64,000 bases of DNA. Origin: Clonostachys chloroleuca (lineage: Eukaryota > Ascomycota > Sordariomycetes > Hypocreales > Bionectriaceae). Below, one piece after another: positions 23,958 through 35,208 of this stretch (its first letter is position 1; each line of letters begins with the position of its first letter). Where the stretch lies: positions 1,488,001 through 1,552,000 of the forward strand of contig JBANAY010000004.1 in NCBI GenBank assembly GCA_037952775.1, given 5' to 3'. The notes beneath the pieces are model-generated. The model did not search any database, was not told where the DNA came from, and saw only the letters and a list, made by a program, of their open reading frames with translations. The position numbers were made by a program, and so were the translations under genes.

Positions 23958-26900
23958 ATGGCTTCCAAACAATCCCCAACCTTCCGGTTCCAAGCATGGC
24001 ACATCAGCAAAGATTTCGACGTGGAGAGCTTAGAGGAGAATAGGCAGATGGCATCTTTTGTTGAGAATCATGTTTCTCGCCAATTGAAGGGCCTCATCAG
24101 CATCGGGCCTGTGGTTCCGACCCGAGCCTATCCTACTCTGGCTGTAGCTCGTTCGGTAAGTCTTGTTTTATGTTACCTCGTCAATACATGGACCTCTAGA
24201 GCAATCAGTAACTAACAACTGACACATTAAGATCCGGATCAGGCTCAAACGCCCGACCATGGACTGGGAGGGGAACATGAGGCAGCTATCCAAGGTCGAG
24301 TTACCAGCAATCATCAAGCGATACTTCAAAGTGAAGCTCAACAAGACTCTCGACTTCTACAATGCCTTTGCAGAGGAGCTTGCCCCCGACCAGATACCTG
24401 AGTATGGAAAAGTATTGGTATCTGCCGACTTGCAGCGGAAAGTTCGCGATGTGTTGTCCAGGGTTAGAGAAGAGGCATGGGGGGATCTTGCCGTGGGAAT
24501 GTAGGTTTTCACTTTCTTCTCCGTTATTCCACCTTGGTGATTACTCACTTGATACTTGTAGGATTTTTACTGACATCTGGCAATAGACAAGACGGAAAGT
24601 TCAACGCGGCCAGGTTCATTTCAGAGAGAAGCAGAGGTATGGATTGCATCACCTTACAGTTACCAGTATCTCCTAACATAACTGCAGCGCCACGAAAGAG
24701 ACTAAGAGGGGATTATTATAGCCCTAGATCATTGACACCATCGACTGCGAGCATCCGTTCAGAGTCACCTGCCGACAGTATTTTTGGTATCAAGCCAAAC
24801 GCCAAGTTGAGAATAGCCACCAAAAATCTCGCCGAGCTCCATCGCCGCCGATCCTCTTCTGTAAGCTCAGCATCTTCTGTTTGCTCTTTGTCTCCTGTCG
24901 ACCTGGAGAAATCCAAGTCTACCGTGTCGGCAATGTGCGGCACATCTACCTTTGACGATGAGAGCGAGGCAGACGTCTCCATGTCGTGCGAGACACCGAC
25001 CACAAGCAACGACGGCAAGTCCACATTCTCCTTCGTGTATGATACGCCCTCCAACCAGAGCCAGGGACAACCCAGCTCCAAGGTTTCTGTCACATGTGGT
25101 ACCACTAGGTCGAAGAACCGAGTTCGGCGGACCAGCTCTGTCTCCTTCGTTTCCTCGCCCTTGTCGACCGAGAAAAGCATCGAAACAGAAGAGACGCTTT
25201 CCTTGACGTTCGATAGCTCGACGAACGAGACGCGCGTTCATCGCAGTAGTTCGAGCATCTCCTTTGTGCCCTCACAAGTGAAAGTCGAGGAAGAGATCGA
25301 GCCAGAGGATGCCCTGCAGTTGGTACTGCACGCTCCCCTATCTAGGAAACTCACCAAGAAGACATCCACGGTCTCCATCGTCCACGAATCAATCGCATCT
25401 CACGAAGCCCAAGCCCAGCCCACTATCACCTTCGAAGAAAAAGAAGAGACCCTCCTCGATATTGATCAGGAAATCCACTCGCCACCCGAGTTCATTGATG
25501 AGTCTCCCCTAGATAAGTCTGAGGATGTCTCTCCAATCTTGAGGTTTGTGGATGAGCTACTCTCGGAGAGCGAGCCAGATTTTGAACCTCATTCCCCTGC
25601 CACTCCAGAAACTGTCAAGGAGATAAAGAAGATAGATGGCGGGGAAAGTAGCACTTTCACTTCAATAGTTCCTGGGAAAGGAGTTGACGCTGAGAAGGAA
25701 CGTATCGTGGAACAAATTGTGGAACTAGATACGCCTACCTCTATTTCTCCTGAAACCCCTGTGGAGAAGGAGTTAGAGCCCAGCCATCGTCTGAAGGGGG
25801 ATTTGGATGTGGCAAATACCGAGAAATCTGTCCCTGAACCTACTTGGGACGACGAAGAGGGCGAGATCACTTTGGTGGAGGACCCAGAACTCATGGCTTC
25901 TACTCCTGTCAAGGCTGTTCCAACCGAAAAAGCCAAGCCAAGGCGATCAGTCACATTCGACCTGCAGCCCAACGTGATCGGAGATTCTGCCATAATCGAT
26001 GAGGCTGATGTGGTGGAGGAACCTGAGATGGTCGAAGAGCCTAAGCTCAAGCCAACTCCTTCCTTTGCTTGCGAGCCTGTCGTGGAACCGAGTGAGGAGG
26101 AGCCAGAGTCATTGGTATATGAAATCCCTCAGAATCTCGTCGAGGAAGAAATAATCGAGACAATCCTGCCTCCAGAGGTAGAAGAGGAAGCTCCTGATCT
26201 GCCAGAGGTGTTCGCTGCCGGCTCTTGCCTCGCGTACATCATGCTTCCGCAAACGAATCTCGCCATGATTTTCTTCCAGCGACCTGATGATATGATTCAG
26301 TTCGGTCTGCTTTCGAAGTCAGACATTGGCCGTCACGACGTGAGCCTCTGCATTGGCTCACCCATCACTAGGGCTGCTGCCAACTCCCCCTCCAAGCCTT
26401 GAAAAAGGATGGCACCATCGCGCTCTACTTCCAGAGGCCCATCGACTTTGCCCACCAGCGTCCGATCATTGCGGAGTGCAAGATGGTTCAGGATGGCGAC
26501 ATGATCACCTGGGAAGTCAGAAACATTGATCTCAAGATGTCGGCTACACTACAGCCCAGATCGGATATTGGATATAAGAGGGTTCTCTTCCTCGAGTCCG
26601 AGTCCCGGCCGGGAGAGGTCGTCGCCGCCTCGTGCTCTCAAGACAACAAATGGCGAGTTGCACACACTCCCATCACCATGCCGATATCTACGGGAAGCTT
26701 CTCGTTCACTACAGCTGGAATCGCAGGCGTAGGCGGAAACGTGAGTGACTTCTTCCGTATCCGATCTTTGAACGAGAAGGAGGTAGTCCAGTGCGAGATT
26801 GAGGGCCTCCGAAGCTGGCCTGGTTTGGGAGACCAGGAGATCAGCGAGGCCAAGATCCAAGTTGCCCGGAAGCCTCTCAATTGGCATGGCAAGACGCCAT

Positions 26901-27235
26901 GTGCATTCCCTCTCTCCTGTGCGTTGGTTGAGGGTAACAAGGCTGCTCTCATCGGCGTCCTTTGCAGGACTGACGATAATGGACTTCAGCTGTACCGTGG
27001 GCATCCATGGTGGGACGAGTTCAAGAAGCCCGAGCTGATCTGCAAGGTCAAGGATGGATCCAACTTCCTCTATATCAAGGATTGGGGTGACATTCTGTAT
27101 CTCACACCCGATGGGGACATGAGTCGTGCACATGTGACTCTGCACAGGAATAACAGCGTCACGGTCAACATCCATTCTGCTCTCAAGATTAGCGATGCCA
27201 TGTCTATGGCGCTGGGCGAAGACTTCTTCGCGTAA
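23958..27235 (+). CDS. Unknown Ser/acidic-rich protein with folded N- and C-terminal ends
   Basis: I do not recognise this protein. Exons 23958-24155 and 24232-24500 encode a compact basic N-terminal part (ARSIRIRLKRPTMDWEGN, KVELPAIIKRYFKVKL). Exon 3 starts at 24587 after CAATAG. A further 51-nt intron (24637-24687, GTATGG...TGCAG) is likely but optional, because its length keeps frame. The middle, about 450 residues, is Ser-, Glu- and Pro-rich and contains a degenerate repeat around [ST]xVS[FI][VM]. The C-terminal 280 residues (from 26399) are folded-looking: GTIALYFQRPIDFAHQRPII, KRVLFLESESRPGE, CRTDDNGLQLYRGHPWWDEF, ending MALGEDFFA. The join between frames at 26330-26397 is unresolved: a 65-nt intron with a weak GTCACG donor (26332-26396) or a 32-nt intron (26340-26371) both keep frame, and a one-base loss at a GTGAGC donor is also possible. 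Confidence 0.7.
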
Positions 27236-28003
27236 CTACTTCTCCTCTTTCTGATTTCTAGTTGTTTTCTTACACTCTTTTCGAGGAGCAGACAATATTG
27301 TCTTTCGTCGCTGTATAGCAGACTTGTCAGTCTAAGGATGGTCTTTTTACTTCTTGCCCTTCGCTAGGATACCTATCTGTTTTGACTTGTGGTTTAGTTA
27401 TTGCTCTTTTTTTATTCTTTTTAAAAAGCCAGCCTGTTTGTATCTACTGTGGAATCGGTCGAGATTGCCGTTGGATCTTATTGGATTTTGTTGGTGGGAC
27501 TTGCTAGGATACGAGCGCAGCGTCGATACTTAGTCGTGTGTTTCTTGCATGGGATTGTTTTTGCTTCATGTTGTTTAGAACCAGAATGACTCACAACACT
27601 CAACACAAATATAGTGATCAAACTCCCAACATGAGTTCCCAGGAACTGTCAACATAAGAAACTCACCTTGGAAATGTCAAGTAATATCAACCGAGGTGAT
27701 GGCCTTGACGTTGAAGCATTGGAAGTGGATCAGTAACATGACATGCATGCATAATGTCGTGATCTGCACCCGCAGCTATGAGTGCATCGCATCACGCCGT
27801 GGAGGCTATTATGGCGCAATCGCAGATGTCAAACGTTGACATAAACAGCTATGTTTTACGGTGGGGGATTTATCCCATCGGTTCCGCTCCCCCGAATCTG
27901 ATCAGTAAAACCGGCGTTCTTGATTTCCAGAGCACATCCTGGGCATATCACAACACAAAACGCTCTCGTTGGCTTCCTCTTTCAGTCTGCCGACAGCACC
28001 AAA
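27236..28003. other. Intergenic region
   Basis: T-rich 3' flank of the unknown gene, then the promoter side of the flavin monooxygenase. No gene seen. Confidence 0.5.
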
Positions 28004-29578
28004 ATGGCTGACCCAAACCAGGCACTCAGCAGCGCAGCTACTAAAAAAAAGTTGATCATCAATGCATTTGTAGAGTCATGCAGTGGTCATCAGTCTCCGG
28101 GACTTTGGAGGCACCCCCGGGACCAATCTACCAACTTCAATAGCATTTCTCACTGGGTTGAGCTGGCGAAGAAGCTAGAGAAGGGGAAGTTCCATGGGAT
28201 TTTCATCGCCGACGTTCTCGTATGTCCCCTTTAAACTATTGCATCTAATGATTCAGCATTTCGGTTATCAACATTCTATAGTCTACTAACACTTTTCACT
28301 AGGGTGCTTATGACGTTTATAAGGGACCTCGCAATCCCGATCCGGCTGTAATTTCAGGAGCTCAATGGCCGGTCAATGAGCCGTTGGTGACTGTGCCCGC
28401 CATGGCGGCCGCTACTAAGAGTATTGGGTTTGGTGTCACGGTTGCCACAACGTACGAGCAGCCATATCATCTCGCTCGCCGACTCAGTACCGTGGATCAC
28501 CTCAGCGGCGGCAGGTTGGGCTGGAATATCGTCACTGGATATCTTGATTCGGCGGCAAGGAACCTTGGTCATACCGAACAGCCGGCCCACGACGAGCGTT
28601 ATAACATCGCCGAGGAATATGTTGACGTTACATACAAGCTCTGGTAAGCCCTTCTCTGGTGATTCTCATCAATTGGCCTGTTCACTTATGGTGTCTAACT
28701 CAAGGCAATCTTCTTGGCGTGATGATGCTGTCAAACACGACCGAGAAAAGGGCATCTACACTGATCCAGCTCTGGTCCGCACCATTGACCACGTCGGGAA
28801 ATACTACACCGTCCCAGGACCGCATATTTGCCAGCCATCGCCACAACGAACTCCGGTCATCCTCCAAGCCGGCACTTCCAAGTCCGGCAAGAGATTTTCC
28901 GCAAAGCACGCCGAGGCTGTCTTCGTCGCCGGACATAGCCCTGCCGTCGTGGCCAAGAACATCGCAGAAATCCGCGAGACTGCCGACAAGGAATTCCATC
29001 GCGATCCAAAGTCCATCAAGTTTCTGGCGATGCTTTGCCCTATCATTGGCAAGACTCAAGAAGAGGCCGAGGCCAAGTACGCGGAGTATGTCAGCTACGG
29101 TTCGGAGGATGGCGCTCTTGCTCTCTTTGGCGGCTGGACTGGCATCGATCTAAGCAAATATGGCGATGACGAGGAGCTTCGCCATGTTGAGTCCAATGCC
29201 ATTCGATCAGCCGTTGAGTCTTGGTCCAAGTCCCTCCCAGGTGTTCCCAAATGGACTAAGCACACTGTTGCCAATCATATCAAAGTGGGTGGTTTGGGTG
29301 CTACAGTGGTTGGGACACCTGAGAGGGTGGCTGACGAGTTTGAGAGGTGGGTGTCTGAGGCTGATGTCGATGGGTTTAATCTCGCTTACGCGTTATTCCC
29401 CGACACTTTCGACGACGTGATTGAATATCTCCTGCCAGAACTCAATAGGCGAGGTCTCTTCTGGGATGATTACGCAGTAGAGGGTGGGACATATAGAGAG
29501 AACTTGTATGGACAGAAAGGCGTCTCAAGGCCACCAGCTGATCATCCCGCCGCTCAGTATCATTGGAAGGCTGAGTAA
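28004..29578 (+). CDS. LLM-class FMN-dependent monooxygenase (NtaA/SnaA/DszA family)
   Basis: Predicted two-component flavin monooxygenase of 476 residues; such enzymes use FMNH2 supplied by a separate reductase to oxidise small nitrogen- or sulphur-containing organics. Exons are 28004-28219, 28303-28643 and 28705-29578, with in-frame GT-AG junctions. Strong family signatures: LEKGKFHGIFIADVL, the segment from AYDVYKGPRNPDP to SGAQWPVNEPL, GFGVTVATTYEQPYHLARRL, TVDHLSGGRLGWNIVTG, and the C-terminal AYALFPDTFDDVIEYLLPEL with RRGLFWDDY. The family is mainly bacterial and is common in soil ascomycetes, where transfer from bacteria is often proposed; here the three introns-phase-correct exons show it is settled in a fungal genome. 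Substrate is unknown and no flavin reductase lies nearby. The ATG at 28004 gives a normal family N-terminus (KKLIINAFVES). Confidence 0.92.
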
Positions 29579-30176
29579 ATGGTGTTCAGTAGCCTTTAAG
29601 GGGCTTGAATTTGCTTTTGATGTCGTGTTGTGACACAAAGGCTCATCACAGTTGGTAGAGCGACGCTGCCTCAAGTATAGGTAAATTTACCATACACAGC
29701 TAGGATGCTGCCAAATACATAAAAGGAAATTTTGCTTTAACACCACACTCGAGAAAATCTGAAAGTAATGGGGATATGAATTGGCTCCAAGGCCAATCTA
29801 TGTCGATGAGGTAGATGTCTCGCTCTCTTATTCACAAACCAGATTTACGTTTCCGTTAAACACTATCCGATGGGTGAAGTAGCAGGGGACGATATAGAGG
29901 AATTTCCTACCATAAACTTAGTGCCTAAACCCTCCAGCCGTAATCTCTTTGCAAATCTTCTTTACGCATACCACCTCCTCGCTCTGAAATCATGTGAGGC
30001 CACAATTCACTCTAAACTATTACTTTTCATTAGATTCCCTTCACTAGCAAATTCTGTCGATAGGGTTACTTAGGATTCTTCCACTTGTGGCACTAAGAGA
30101 AAGTCACCATAGTCCTGTGCACGCATTCATTCTGTTCTTAGGGTACACATATATTGTTCGTTGCTCCATCAAAGCG
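29579..30176. other. Intergenic region between convergent genes
   Basis: Shared 3' flank of the monooxygenase (plus) and the nuclease-fold protein (minus). No gene seen. Confidence 0.5.
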
Positions 30177-31547
30177 CTAAACCTGAACGAACCGGCGTTT
30201 AGCATCAAATGAATGGAGAAACCTGTCGTCTGTCTCAGCCTGCTCTTCCTCCTCCGTTTCTGTGTCCTCCTCCGCATCTGATTCCACTTCTCCATCCATT
30301 TCCCATTTCCGCTTTGCCAAAAGCCTTGCTTCCGGAGTCTTGGGCAACGTCTCAGTTTCATAGAGCCCGGGGGTTTCAAACGTATTAGCCGCATTCAGCT
30401 CATCTTGGTTTTCTACGTAAACTTTGTCTCCGAAGTCTTGGGAGGTGTTAGAAAGAGGCGCTTCTTGTGATACAAGTTGCGTCTCGATTTCAAGTCGAGG
30501 ATATGTCCAATTCACACCAGCTTCGTTGCCAGCTAGGACGTGTATAAACCACAACGCTAGGTTTATGGTCCAGGTGTCACAAGCTTCGGGCATTTTCTCG
30601 AAATGAGTCTCCCAAGGGATAGAAGCATACTCCAGAAGGCCATTTTTCGCTAATTGAGCTCTCACTGGTTTAGACCTTTGCGAAACTTATGATCATCAGC
30701 TATGTCCTAAATATATTGATCTCAAGATCGGCCATTGGTTTGAGAACTCACTGGGGCTTTCCGCGATCGGCCTTACTCGGAAGATGAATGCCTCTTCGCA
30801 AGTGAGGATGCACCCGTAACGACACATATTCTGAACGCAGTAGGTAAATGTTTGTATGACTGGTAGCCCGGCAGGATTCCTTTGACTCAGTCTCCTGTTC
30901 CATTTCCCAGATTCATCAACTAGCCCCCTTTCATGAATCCATCTGCTTCTCCATTTGGTTGCCACTTTGTATTCCTTGACGAATCTCTCCTTCTTTACAT
31001 CCTTTTCTGATGTTGGGTTGCTCGAAACAGATCCAGAGTCGGGCTTGAATTTTGCATATGAGTGTTTACGACGCGGCGTAGGCTTTGGGATACACTTTCG
31101 GCCTAGCTGTTCTCGCTGCTTCTCTGGCGGCTCCGGTGATTCGTACTCGCAATCAGCGTCGTCAGGAGCTTTCCCCTTCTTCCATTTTACCGGGTGGAAT
31201 CGGCCAACTATAGGATCAATCGCCGACATGACAACCTCCTGGTTCCACCTTTCAATCAATTGTCGAACTTCAGGTTCGTCACTCTCAAGCTGAAGATTAT
31301 CCTTATCACGAATCCGGGGAGGATGAAGCTTTCTTGCCCGGAGAGCCTCTTTTAGTAGCTCTCCCCCAAAGACCTTCCCCAGCACGTCGAAGTCTTGGAG
31401 CTCTTTCCATTCTTTGACTTCCGTGGGAAAATGGTAGTGCGGGTGTTTGGTGTTGGTCTTGCTGTTAGGCCCAGAGTGATGAACCGTTGGGTTACGACAA
31501 GTCAGCAATTCCAGTATCGAGTCTACTGGCTCCTCAATGTTGCTCAT
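30177..31547 (-). CDS. Putative PD-(D/E)XK-fold protein, function unknown
   Basis: Two exons, 31547-30752 and 30664-30177, give 427 residues; the intron (GTGAGT...ACCAG) replaces an early stop. Residues about 160-260 look like a restriction-endonuclease-type core: Asp170 in KFKPDSGSV, then KEYKVATKW with Glu192-x-Lys194, then Gln232 in VIQTFTYC, followed by RYGCILTCEEAFIFRV. This Asp...Glu-x-Lys...Gln order with the tyrosine/cysteine-rich strand is the pattern of fungal PD-(D/E)XK-like proteins of unknown role. The N-terminus has a His/Pro-rich start and an alpha-helical section; the C-terminal 60 residues are very acidic (EEDTETEEEEQAE). It lies head-to-head with the FTA2-like gene at 32014. 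Nuclease activity is inferred only. It could equally be a non-catalytic scaffold of the same fold. Confidence 0.65.
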
Positions 31548-32013
31548 GGTCAGGGTGTAGGACAGAAAGTGGGAAATTAGTTTGTATCAAAAAAAACCAG
31601 CAGCCAATAGCAGGGTAACGCAAATGAGGGTATGCTTGGCGAATCAGAGTTGCACAGACTGTGAATGCATTGAAGAGATATTTTGTACCACTCACTGGTC
31701 GGCGGGCGATTCCCCCGAAATATATTGGCGGGAACCGCGGCAAACAAGGCTCTGCGATTCGACTACAACCAGATAAAGGAGCTGCAGCTTGGGTTGCATA
31801 TGCATGTTGGTGACTCTGATGCACCGTAGTGGTGCACCTGTTGGCTCGTGACTCGACTCATCACACCCTCCCATCGGCCCAATTCGCGGCGGCCGACACA
31901 CGGAGGATCTGCTACAGAAGGGATCAGCTGAAGTTATAAAGCAAACATCGAGAGAGCAGGATTAGCCCCATCATCCATCACTGACTAGATATAATTGATT
32001 TTTCCCTGAGATC
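31548..32013. promoter_or_regulatory. 466-bp divergent promoter region
   Basis: The start codons of the nuclease-fold gene (minus, 31547) and the FTA2-like gene (plus, 32014) are separated by only this segment, so the two probably share control elements. No other gene is seen in it. Confidence 0.45.
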
Positions 32014-32911
32014 ATGCCGAGGAAGCGTCGTGTTCCCCATATTCCCGAAGAACTGCCATCCTGTGATGGCCCAAAACTTCCCCTATTCGAGCATCACAAC
32101 TCCAAGATTGAATGGTTTGAACAGCTTGGGGATGGTGGGGAGGCAACACGCGATGGCTACGTCTTCCGTGTTAAGATTAAACGAGCCGAGTACGCACTTA
32201 AAGTGGTAAGACCTTGTGATATAGCCAACTCTATACGAAGTTTGTTGTGAGAGATCTAGCTAATACTTCAGGGTTTTACAGTTCAAATTCTACGACCCCA
32301 TGGAAAGTGAATACTTCTGGGAACCTCTCGTAGGGGATGTGTCACTGAATACGGCCGCCTATTATACCGATCCATTCTACGCTGAATGCCGCGCGTACGG
32401 TCGAATTCGAGAAGCCACAAAGAAAAGACCTAAGATATCTGACGCGGCAATTCGTTGCTACGGCTTCCTTTTCCTCGGTGATACAGATCAAAGATATCTG
32501 GAAGAGAAGAACTGTGATCTGGGACTAGAGAAGGTTAATCCAGCGTACCAGCGACAGACAGCCGGGGGTATTAGGCCACGGGCGATTGTGAAAAGTCTAG
32601 CATCATCGGATCACGGCGTCACCGAGCTCAATTTGAGAAAGACTCTTGATCGTATCCATACGTTGAACCGAGAGAAAATATACAATATGGACATTCGATT
32701 AGATAACATCAGGGATGGGAAGCTAGTAGACTTTGGATCATCATGGACTGAGCCGCATATACTTCTAGACGCACTAGATGCCGACGCAGCCTACAGCTAT
32801 AGAACAACAGATCGAGTGATGTTCGATGAGATGTTGGTGGAAGAAAGCATTCCAAACCCCAGGAATATTGTAGCTATGCACTCCATGACGCTGCGACGAA
32901 GATATGACTGA
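32014..32911 (+). CDS. FTA2-like small protein-kinase-fold protein
   Basis: 273 residues in two exons, 32014-32205 and 32282-32911. It resembles the kinetochore Sim4-subunit FTA2 family, which has a reduced protein-kinase fold: an N-terminal CDGPKLPLF and LGDGGEATRDGYVFRVKI in place of a glycine loop, YALKV with Lys63 (beta-3 lysine position), MDIRLDN with Asp201 and Asn206 (catalytic loop), and VDFGSSW with Asp214 (DFG). All key kinase residues are therefore present, but the C-lobe ends soon after, about 60 residues past DFG, so no full substrate lobe exists. Many filamentous fungi carry expanded sets of FTA2-like genes that are unlikely to be kinetochore parts. Here the head-to-head partner (30177-31547) suggests a two-gene unit. 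Catalytic activity is not established. Confidence 0.75.
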
Positions 32912-35208
32912 TTTAACAAACACTTGCGAAAAGGATTTATTTTAGTTAATGTATTATCATATGCCTTTCTTAATGCACCTAATATATATCGATTTGTCCG
33001 CTGAACCCATCTCCGTACATATGTTGATCCGTTCGCACAGGCTTTTTTTTCGCACTTCGAGTGGTTTGCAATGCAACAACCCAAGGCTTCTCGGCCAAGC
33101 CTCAGTTACCAATACTTTTCTGTACCTAGTTCCTAAAAGAATCGGGACGTAGTACCATCACACCTTCTTACCATGTATCATGCAACTAAGCGCCTCCTGC
33201 TATCTGCAGTAAGATGGGGGGCAACCCAAAGCACTCACGCACGTCATTAGAGCCTACAACGTGCATATCCCTGAACCCATGAGCGATTGCCACGTATAAC
33301 GAACCAATGAGCAAAACGCGCCGATGAAGCTCCTGTAGCTTACTGTTGCATATCGTACCGCATCTTGATAGCGAAGGGGGGATAACTCAAGGCAGCAGGT
33401 CTAAAAACAGGCTCGGGAAGCCGGAACGACTCAATCCCGCACTCTTAGGATCATGACTGCATTTGCATATTCCTGAAGGCCCTTAGGCCCCCATCACAAT
33501 TAGAATGTTAGTACATTGCGGCTGAAATACATCTACCATCTATCCTAGAGCTTCTCCACAAAATCCGGATCGGTATCATACCATGTAAAGATTGCGTCTT
33601 CACGCCAAGGAAGGCCATTTCCTTCAATTTTTAGCTACCTAGTCTTAGAGTAGCGCGAAATCTTCCTAGACACTCGCTCAAGAGTCCTTGAAACCAACGA
33701 TCTTTACATGCCCTACGGCACAGAAGTCCATCGAGCACCACTTCCAAAGCCGAGATGTCTCGAACTACCTCTGCAAACTTCCATGGGTATGCTCATGCTC
33801 CCTGTAGTTTGTAATAATAATTTAAGAAAAACGTAGAACAAATCGTCTACCTACCATGAAGTCTCGCTCCATATGACCTGTGGACGAATCTTTCCATCTA
33901 GTCAACAACAAGGAGGTACAGAAGCTCATTCACATCGGATGTATTAACAACTCGAATTTCATTTCTTCTTGTCTTTAAGTTATTCAATAGCTTAGATTTC
34001 ACTTCCCACAAGGCGGCAAGCCGTAAATTTTTAATGGGGAACTACTCTAAGCCTAACATGACCCGACTTCGACAATCTACAGTTAACCTAATGATAATAC
34101 CGGGAGTTTCAAACCCAAAGTTTCTTCTGCTTTAATGAATACCATGTCTAGCTCTATCGGATGTTGTTCATTGAATCATTGGACCGCAAACACGTGCGTG
34201 CCTTGAGCATCTGACCGCCGTCAGTTGAGTTACGACGATTCCACGATGCGGACTCTGGCAAAATCGGAACTACAAATGTAACAGATTCCCTATATTTATA
34301 TCCGATATTACTAAACTACGTCGATAAGCCTAATGGCGACTGGGAAGGCAGAGAGCGTTCAATGACAATGCATTGTTGGCATTTCTGTCAGATTGCGCCC
34401 CCTCTCTTTTTTTCTCGTTTCTTTATATTCTTGAGTTGGACTAAATATTAACGAAGTATATTGAATGTCTCGTCATTCTCATATGCTGATCGCTTTCAAT
34501 TGAATTGATACGGAGTCACGAAAACCAGTTCGACCGGGAAGGGTTTGCAACTTGACGAGCCAATGTTTACAACTTCACTACAGCTTGGGCATATATATGC
34601 TGTATTTAGTCAGGCAATTTTTATTTTTTTTTGATAGGATGTTACAATTTGATAAATAACCGTAGCAGGCCACCCTTTTCAACATTCTTTGTCGATTATT
34701 TTCGGGACTTAACGACTGATCATCTATGGGATAGGATCAAAATCTTGACGGTATAGCGGTTTACTGTGCATTAGAGCCACGAATTGGATTGGTTTGTCGT
34801 CCTAAATGGTCTGGTCGTTCACTTTTAAGATACTGTGAATCACATTAGCCCAGCTGAATTGTCACACCCCATTCAATGTCGTACAAAGGGCGTTAGATGG
34901 GGCGCAGCACGCCCTTGTTGCCTACCAATTGAATCTACAAGCTTGAGCGGCTGCTTATCCTCATGACTCACATAAACTTCAGCTCATTGGGCGTAGTTTT
35001 CTATATGCCACACAGGAACACCAGATGGCCGGAGGTCACCTTTTTTTTTTCATACAATAGCTCTCATGTAGATCGTGCTTTCCTCAATGGCCGATATAGC
35101 CAGCACCTTCCCTGTAATAAGCTTCTACGCACATCAACACATGATTGTGACACAATTGCTCCTCGAGGTAAACATTCCGCAGACAACACTCTACTCTCTC
35201 ATCTCACC
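32912..35208. other. 2.3-kb gene-free AT-rich stretch
   Basis: Strongly AT-rich in parts, rich in TpA, with T runs (34621-34632) and no protein-like frame. Such stretches in filamentous fungi are often repeats decayed by repeat-induced point mutation; I could not recognise an element. Confidence 0.45.
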
